The notes under the pieces were generated by a model. That model saw nothing but the letters and a program-made list of their open reading frames with translations. It was not told where the DNA came from and ran no database searches. DNA of 18,564 nucleotides from assembly GCA_025350345.1 (NCBI GenBank), contig JANXYA010000225.1, positions 1 through 18,564 of the forward strand, given 5' to 3'. Positions 14,438 to 18,564 of the stretch are shown here, one piece after another; positions within the stretch are counted from its first letter, which is position 1, and the number at the start of each line of letters is the position of its first letter. The position numbers and the translations under genes are program-made. The stretch comes from Gammaproteobacteria bacterium (lineage in GTDB: Bacteria > Pseudomonadota > Gammaproteobacteria > Steroidobacterales > Steroidobacteraceae).

Positions 14438-14557
14438 ATGGGGATGGCAATGACCGACAGTGCAACGAAGCTGGCCGAGCCCCGGACAGGAGCTGAGCCG
14501 CGGGTGGAGGCGGCCGATGCAACAGCATGGGGCAGCGACCCCGTGAGGGCGGCATGA
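14438..14557 (+). CDS. Possible 39-residue small ORF upstream of yjbR/mmcQ
   Basis: An open frame with in-frame starts at 14435 (GTG), 14438, 14444 and 14450 (all ATG) ends in a TGA that overlaps the ATG of the YjbR-like gene (ATGA). A GGAGG at 14417-14421 lies 13-16 nt before the first starts, which is long, and the ATG at 14450 has only GGGGATGG before it. The predicted peptide is polar, rich in Ala, Glu, Thr and Arg, without membrane helix or motif, and I do not recognise it. It could be a real leader peptide that couples translation into the next gene, the stump of a decayed gene, or chance. Confidence 0.3.
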   Translation: MGMAMTDSATKLAEPRTGAEPRVEAADATAWGSDPVRAA

Positions 14558-14934
14558 ACGCCGCCGCGTTCCGCGCGCTGGCCCTCGAGCTGCCGGGCGT
14601 GATCGAGGCCTCGCACCAGGGACACGCGGATTTCCGCGTGCGCGGCAAGATCTTCGCCACCCTCGGATACCCGGGCGAAGAGTGGGGCATGGTGCGGCTC
14701 GCGCCCGAAGAGCAGGCCAAACGGGTGCGACAGGCCCCCGCCGTCTTCGTGCCGGCCAAAGGGGACTGGGGCGAGCAGGGCAGCACGCTGGTGAAACTGG
14801 AGGGGGCGAGCGTGGAGATCGCGCGCCCGGCGATCCGCGCGGCGTGGGAGCGGCTGGTCAGGGAAGAAACGGCGGCCCAGAAGAAGCCCGGCGCGCCCAG
14901 GAAGCCGCCGCGCCCGAAGAGGACGAAGATTTAA
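14554..14934 (+). CDS. MmcQ/YjbR family protein
   Basis: The 126-residue protein starts at the ATG at 14554, preceded by GAGGG about 5 nt upstream. It matches the YjbR/MmcQ fold: an opening helix FRALALELPGV, then FRVRGKIFATLGYP, then an EWGMVRLAPEEQ strand-helix region, VFVPAKGDWGEQGSTLVKLE, and a final AIRAAWERLV helix. The family is often called DNA-binding because its fold resembles a CyaY-like DNA-binding domain, but no clear biological role is known. The C-terminus adds a Lys/Pro/Arg-rich tail (about 108-126) beyond the usual core, which could bind nucleic acid. The stop runs straight into a sigma-factor remnant in another frame. Confidence 0.88.
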   Translation: MNAAAFRALALELPGVIEASHQGHADFRVRGKIFATLGYPGEEWGMVRLAPEEQAKRVRQAPAVFVPAKGDWGEQGSTLVKLEGASVEIARPAIRAAWERLVREETAAQKKPGAPRKPPRPKRTKI

Positions 14935-14935
14935 A

Positions 14936-15070
14936 TCCGCCCGGCGCACCCTGTTGGTGCTGGCCTATCATGAGGGCCTGAGCCGCGGCGGGATCAGCGC
15001 CACCACCTCGATTCCGATCGGCACGGTCAAGTCGCACGTGACGCGCGGGGCTGAGGCGGCGCGCGGTCAG
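14936..15070 (+). pseudogene. Remnant of an ECF sigma factor, region 4 (helix-turn-helix)
   Basis: Read in the frame of the downstream reductase, these 45 codons translate to a degraded sigma region 4: RRTLLVLAYHEGLS, then RGGISATTSIPIGTVKSH, then VTRGAEAAR. This closely follows the consensus of ECF sigma factors (VLAYyEGLSh-eIAerLgiPlGTVKSrvrRGLerLR). Region 2 and the linker are absent; the YjbR-like gene occupies that side. The helix-turn-helix shows damage where a conserved EIAERLG would be (GISATTS). There is no stop before the reductase, so a 254-residue fusion from the TTG at 14954 is formally possible. A strong Shine-Dalgarno inside the remnant argues that the reductase starts on its own and that this is a relic. 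Confidence 0.72.
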
Positions 15071-15074
15071 GAGG
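15069..15074 (+). promoter_or_regulatory. Ribosome binding site AGGAGG that sets the reductase start
   Basis: A full-consensus AGGAGG sits 5 nt before the GTG at 15080. It decides between that GTG and the longer in-frame reading from 14954 that would fuse the sigma remnant to the reductase; the Rossmann motif follows the GTG directly. Confidence 0.8.
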
Positions 15075-15079
15075 TTGAC

Positions 15080-15718
15080 GTGAAAATCGGAGTGATCGGC
15101 TCGGGTACTGTGGCGCAGACGCTGGCGGCCGGCTTCATCAGGCACGGCCACGCGATCATGGTCGGTACACGCGATCAGGCGCAGCTGCGGGACTGGGCGG
15201 CGGCGAATCCCAAGGCCCTGCTGGGCAGTCCGGCACAAGTCGCGGCCTACGCCGAAGTCCTGGTGCTCGCAGTGAAGGGAACCGCCGCGGCAGCAGCGCT
15301 GCGCCTCATTGGCGCGCCTGCACTGCAGGGGAAGGTGGTCATCGACGCCACCAACCCCATTGCGGACCTGCCGCCCCAGAATGGGGTGCTGAGATTCTTC
15401 ACGACACTGGATGGCTCGTTGATGGAACAACTGCAGCTGGAATATCCAGCCGCGCGTTTCGTCAAGGCCTTCAATTCGGTGGGGGCGCTCAGAATGGTGA
15501 ACCCGCAGTACGCGGGCGGCGAGCCGACAATGTTCATCTGCGGGAATGATGCCGTCGCCAAGCAGGCGGTGACGGGAATTCTCAGTCAATTCGGCTGGGA
15601 GAGCGCCGACATGGGCGGTGTCACAGCGGCCCGCGCGATCGAGCCCTTGTGCATGCTGTGGTGCATTCCGGGACTGCTGCGGAACGAGTGGACGCACGCG
15701 TTCAAGTTGTTGAAATAG
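15080..15718 (+). CDS. F420-reductase-like NAD(P)-binding oxidoreductase
   Basis: The protein has 212 residues from the GTG at 15080. The N-terminus is a Rossmann strand-turn-helix, KIGVIGSGTVAQTLA, with GxGxxA at 7-12, and TRD at the end of the second strand, which often marks NADP preference. Later come VVIDATNPIADLP, then an FVKAFNSVGA segment, the pattern of the family annotated as NADP oxidoreductase, coenzyme F420-dependent (PF03807). In proteobacteria such proteins usually do not use F420, and the true substrate is not known. The gene follows the sigma remnant and is separated from the MDR gene by 90 nt on the same strand, so both may be read together. Confidence 0.88.
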   Translation: MKIGVIGSGTVAQTLAAGFIRHGHAIMVGTRDQAQLRDWAAANPKALLGSPAQVAAYAEVLVLAVKGTAAAAALRLIGAPALQGKVVIDATNPIADLPPQNGVLRFFTTLDGSLMEQLQLEYPAARFVKAFNSVGALRMVNPQYAGGEPTMFICGNDAVAKQAVTGILSQFGWESADMGGVTAARAIEPLCMLWCIPGLLRNEWTHAFKLLK

Positions 15719-15727
15719 GCGTGGCCA

Positions 15728-15758
15728 GGCGATAGTGCAGGCCATGGCACGAGTCGCC
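15728..15758. repeat. Interrupted inverted repeat between the two oxidoreductase genes
   Basis: GGCGA (15728-15732) pairs with TCGCC (15754-15758), and inside them GTGC (15735-15738) pairs with GCAC (15747-15750) around an 8-nt loop. A hairpin of this shape begins 10 nt after the reductase stop. It has no T tract, so if it acts it would be as an operator, an RNA stability element or a weak terminator. The stems are short and chance is possible. Confidence 0.3.
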
Positions 15759-15808
15759 AACACTGCAGGAACACATGCCGCAGAGCGGCTCATCAGGGGC
15801 GTTCAACC

Positions 15809-16915
15809 ATGAAACTGCGTTACAGGATTCTGGGCGGCATCGGGCTGTTTGTGGCCATTGCGCTCGTGGCCCTGGCAATCGCCCTTGGACACGATTCGCC
15901 CTGCGCTCCGGCGCCAACGCCGCCCGCGAATGCAACGCTGATGAAGGCCATGGTCTATCGCTGCTATGGCGCGCCGGCAGTGCTCAAGCTGGAGGACGTT
16001 GCCAAGCCCGTGCCCGCGGCCGACGAAGTGCTGGTCAAGGTGCACGCCGCCTCCGTCAATCCGCTGGACTGGCACTACCTGAGAGGCAAGCCGTACGTGG
16101 TACGCATGTCGGAGGGTTTCGGCGCACCGGACGACCCCCGCCTGGGCGTTGATTTTGCGGGGACGGTCGAGGCGGTGGGCAGCAGCGTCACGCGCTTCAA
16201 GCCCGGTGACGAAGTCTTCGGCGGAAGGTTCGGCTCCTTCGCCCAGTACGTCAGTATCCGCCAGGATCACGCGCTGGCAGTGAAGCCGGCGAACGTGAGC
16301 TTTGAGCAGGCGGCTGCCGTGCCGATCGCGGCGGTCACTGCCCTGCAGGGCCTGCGCGACAAGGGTCAACTCCACGCGGGGCAGAAGGTCCTGATCAATG
16401 GCGCCTCGGGTGGAGTGGGCAGCTTCGCCGTGCAGATCGCCAAGGCACTGGGCGCCGAAGTCACCGGCGTGTGCAGCACGAGAAACGTGCCGCTGGCCCG
16501 ATCACTGGGCGCGGATCAGGTCATCGACTACACCCGGGAAGATTTCACCAGGAGCGGGCAGCATTACGATCTGATCCTGGACATCGTCGGCAGCCACTCG
16601 CTGCTGCAATACCGGCGCGTCCTCAGGCCGAAGGGCATCCTCGTCATCGCCGGCAGCGCCAGCGTGGGTGACTGGGTCGGGTTCCTGGCTACGCCGCTCG
16701 AGGCGATCGTCCTGTCGAAGTTCGTGAGCCAGAAGTTTGTGCCATTCCTGGCGGACCTGAACCGGGAGGACCTGTCGGTCCTGGCCGGGCTCATGCAATT
16801 GGGAAAGGTGACGCCGCTCATCGACAGGACTTACAGCCTGGCGCAGCTCCCGGCGGCAATGGCGTATGTTGAGGAAGGCCACGCCCGCGGCAAGGTCGTC
16901 ATCACCATCGATTGA
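15809..16915 (+). CDS. MDR-family NAD(P)-dependent dehydrogenase/quinone oxidoreductase with N-terminal membrane anchor
   Basis: The 368-residue protein is a medium-chain dehydrogenase/reductase. A GroES-like half (about 45-165) includes VHAASVNPLDWHYLRG and GVDFAGTVEAVG, and a Rossmann half opens with INGASGGVGSFAVQIAK (196-212), typical of NADPH-binding quinone reductase-like members. The catalytic and structural zinc cysteines of alcohol dehydrogenases are absent. The odd part is the first 44 residues: a basic start and a long hydrophobic helix (about 8-27), then a Pro-rich linker, before the point where the family usually starts (MKAMVY, 45-50). M45 could be an internal start, but the ATG at 15809 has AGGGG about 10 nt upstream. 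The protein is probably tethered to the inner membrane; substrate unknown. Confidence 0.9.
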   Translation: MKLRYRILGGIGLFVAIALVALAIALGHDSPCAPAPTPPANATLMKAMVYRCYGAPAVLKLEDVAKPVPAADEVLVKVHAASVNPLDWHYLRGKPYVVRMSEGFGAPDDPRLGVDFAGTVEAVGSSVTRFKPGDEVFGGRFGSFAQYVSIRQDHALAVKPANVSFEQAAAVPIAAVTALQGLRDKGQLHAGQKVLINGASGGVGSFAVQIAKALGAEVTGVCSTRNVPLARSLGADQVIDYTREDFTRSGQHYDLILDIVGSHSLLQYRRVLRPKGILVIAGSASVGDWVGFLATPLEAIVLSKFVSQKFVPFLADLNREDLSVLAGLMQLGKVTPLIDRTYSLAQLPAAMAYVEEGHARGKVVITID

Positions 16916-16944
16916 CCAAGGGGACTCCGGCAACGAATGAGGAG

Positions 16945-18063
16945 CTAGCGGAGGCCCGCCTGGCTCGTCAGGTACACCGCGTAGGTGCCCAGCCAGTGGC
17001 CGCCCTCGTAATGCTCGCCCGTCACGGCGGGTAAGGCGGCTTGCCGGTGCTGCGCGGCGGCGTTCATCAGGAGCGCGATGCGCCGATCCCCGCGCGCCAG
17101 TCCGTGGGCGATGCCTTCGAGCATCCAGGCGCGACTCAGGTTCAGGCCGTCGATGTGCGCGAGCTTGGGATCGGCCCGATCGGTCACGATGGCCGGTTGC
17201 AGCCACCCACCGTCGGAGGGACGGGAAAGTCCGGGCAGGAAGTTCGACAGCCAGTGGCTGAATTCCTCCGTGCCGAGCACACGGCGCATGAAATCCGCTT
17301 CCGCCAGGCAGGGGGAGAGGAAGTCCTCGCCGGAAGGCTCGTAGCCCAGGGGGCAGTCGCGGTCCCTGAGATAAAACCGCCGTGCGGCATCCGCGAGCAA
17401 GGAGCGCATCTGGGTGTCGCCGGCGATGCCGGCCCAGTCCCAGATCAGGCCGAAGGAGAAGGCGGTCTGGTCGTGCTCGCCGATCCGGATCGGATAGTGG
17501 AGCTTCGGCAGCCAGCCCTTGATGCGCGCGGCGGCCTCGGCTTCCAGGGGTTGCAGGGCGTTGGACCACAGCTGCGCCTGCGGATCCGGCCACTCGCGCA
17601 GCTCCGCCGACAGTTGCAGCAGCCAGGCCAGCCCGTACGGGCGCTCGAAGGAAGCACGGTCCTCGCGCCTGAGGTAGGCGGCTTCGCCCGCCATGTTCTC
17701 TGGCGTGAAGCTGCGGGCCAATTCGATGCGTGCCGCGGCGGCGAAGGGCGCCTCCGGAAACAATCGCACCAGGCGCACCAGCAACCAGTGGCCGTGCACG
17801 TCCGAGTGCCAGTCATAGCAGCCGTAGAAGGCCGGCGTCAGCCGATGCGGAGGTTGCGCATCCGCATCGCTGGCCATCGAATGGCTGATGTGGCTGGGAT
17901 ATTCCGTGTGCAGGCACTTGAGCGCCAGGGCGGCGAATCCAGCGGCGACTTTCACATCCAGCGCCACGGCAGCTGGCGCCTCGAGCGGCGGGGCGGCGGC
18001 GGCCGGGCCCGGCGTCCAGGCCATCGCTAAGAGGATCAAGGCCGGGACTACCGCAGTGCGCAT
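16945..18063 (-). CDS. Exported DUF2891 family protein
   Basis: This 372-residue protein has a signal peptide (about 1-23, PAAAA before PPLE). The DUF2891 signature FYGCYDWHSDVHGHW is at 79-93, and conserved-looking Trp/His-rich stretches follow (SFGLIWDWAGIAGD, HYEGGHWLGTYAVYL near the end). The helical repeat character suggests an alpha/alpha barrel like those of glycan-active enzymes, but no activity is known to me. Start choice is secure: AAGGAG lies 8 nt before the ATG. Upstream, ATCATA at 18111-18116 reads TATGAT on this strand, a possible -10 about 48 nt before the start. It converges with the MDR gene, 29 nt between stops, and is divergent from the DUF1203 gene. Confidence 0.92.
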   Translation of the reverse strand: MRTAVVPALILLAMAWTPGPAAAAPPLEAPAAVALDVKVAAGFAALALKCLHTEYPSHISHSMASDADAQPPHRLTPAFYGCYDWHSDVHGHWLLVRLVRLFPEAPFAAAARIELARSFTPENMAGEAAYLRREDRASFERPYGLAWLLQLSAELREWPDPQAQLWSNALQPLEAEAAARIKGWLPKLHYPIRIGEHDQTAFSFGLIWDWAGIAGDTQMRSLLADAARRFYLRDRDCPLGYEPSGEDFLSPCLAEADFMRRVLGTEEFSHWLSNFLPGLSRPSDGGWLQPAIVTDRADPKLAHIDGLNLSRAWMLEGIAHGLARGDRRIALLMNAAAQHRQAALPAVTGEHYEGGHWLGTYAVYLTSQAGLR

Positions 18064-18212
18064 GGCAGAAACTCCTTCAGGCTCGACTGGTCTCGCCGCG
18101 ATGGCCGGGGATCATAAACGAGGCTTTGGGGATTTGAGAGCAAGATTCGGATAGCGGCCGGCAGCGCAATCCGGACAATCGTCCCACACCGAAGGGCGAT
18201 GAGGATTCATGC

Positions 18213-18564
18213 ATGGACTTCCGGATTACAGGACTGCCCTCGTCCCGCTTCGCGCCCCTGTTCGCACTCAGCCGTGAAGAGCTGGCGGCGCGCGGTGTCA
18301 TTCGCAGGGTCGCGGACCGGCAGCCCGGATTCCCCTGCCGCGTCAGCCTGCGCGACGCCGCGCTGGGCGAGAGCGTCCTGCTGCTCAACTACGAGCACCT
18401 GCCGGTCGCGAGTCCCTACCGCTCCAGCCACGCGATCTTCGTGCGCCAGGGCGCGACCGACGCACGGCTGGAGATCAACGAGATTCCCCAACTCCTGCGG
18501 ATTCGCTTGTTGTCCCTGCGGGCCTTTGACCGCAACGGAATGATGCTCGAGGCCGACCTCGTGC
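18213..18564 (+). CDS. DUF1203 family protein, 5' part
   Basis: The first 117 codons lie in the window; the gene continues past the right edge. From the ATG at 18213 the protein opens with MDFRITGLPSSRF and contains GFPCRVSLRDAALGE (39-53), VLLLNYEHLPV (55-65) and SPYRSSHAIFVR (67-78), the defining stretch of DUF1203. No function is known for this family. A second ATG four bases upstream is out of frame. AGG at 18202-18204 is the only Shine-Dalgarno candidate. It is transcribed away from the DUF2891 gene with a 149-nt gap in which I see no clear plus-strand promoter. The larger overlapping frame that ends at 18543 is a shadow. Confidence 0.9.
   Translation, partial: MDFRITGLPSSRFAPLFALSREELAARGVIRRVADRQPGFPCRVSLRDAALGESVLLLNYEHLPVASPYRSSHAIFVRQGATDARLEINEIPQLLRIRLLSLRAFDRNGMMLEADLV

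Noticed and set aside
17041..18030. A plus-strand open frame of about 330 codons opposite the DUF2891 gene
   Set aside because: DUF2891 on the other strand has a signal peptide, a family signature and a strong ribosome binding site; the plus-strand frame has none.

Overview
The window is GC-rich (about two thirds G+C by eye), densely coded chromosomal DNA from a proteobacterium. The best taxonomic clue is the left end: in order across the window, ctaB, ctaA, a small Sco-like gene, the SURF1 gene and a divergent DUF2909 gene. As I remember it, Pseudomonas and its relatives have the same arrangement between cytochrome c oxidase subunit III and sco. A gammaproteobacterium is therefore likely. 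The set of exported peptidases and the single-pass proline-rich protein would fit the Xanthomonadales/Steroidobacterales/Nevskiales side, but that is only an impression. I see no tRNA, rRNA, CRISPR array, insertion sequence or phage gene.

Region by region. (1) 1-2617, cytochrome oxidase assembly. A tightly overlapping minus-strand operon, SURF1 -> Sco-like protein -> heme A synthase (ctaA) -> heme O synthase (ctaB, cut by the window edge), is divergent from a small DUF2909 membrane protein that has a consensus -10 box placed for a leaderless mRNA. (2) 2625-6019, membrane and envelope genes: an EamA-type transporter, then an ArnT-like family 39 glycosyltransferase joined to it by an unusual chain of overlapping mini-ORFs, and, convergent, a single-pass proline-rich protein with a cysteine-containing C-terminal domain. 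(3) 6120-10512, exported peptidases: a prolyl oligopeptidase (S9A) divergent from a DUF885 metalloprotease-like protein, followed by a small cupin. (4) 10543-14207, a minus-strand operon: an MttB-family methyltransferase without pyrrolysine, an SDR dehydrogenase and an exported amidohydrolase of the prolidase-like COG1228 type. (5) 14208-16915: a less GC-rich control region with a perfect 9-bp inverted repeat, a tiny ORF, a YjbR/MmcQ protein, the remnant of an ECF sigma factor, an F420-reductase-like NAD(P)-binding protein and a membrane-anchored MDR dehydrogenase. (6) 16945-18564: an exported DUF2891 protein divergent from a DUF1203 gene cut by the right edge.

The first block is one coherent pathway: heme B -> heme O -> heme A, plus delivery of cofactors to aa3-type oxidase. 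The S9A peptidase, the DUF885 protein and the amidohydrolase are all predicted to be exported and could act together in breaking down peptides outside the cytoplasm; this is inference. The mttB-SDR-amidohydrolase operon may handle a quaternary amine or methylated amino-acid derivative. No corrinoid protein or second methyltransferase is visible nearby, so its chemistry is open. I did not find a clearly novel defence or mobile system. The most unusual items are the Sco-like assembly protein, the orphan mttB operon with its palindromic control region, the sigma-factor remnant, and the stop/start relay before the glycosyltransferase.
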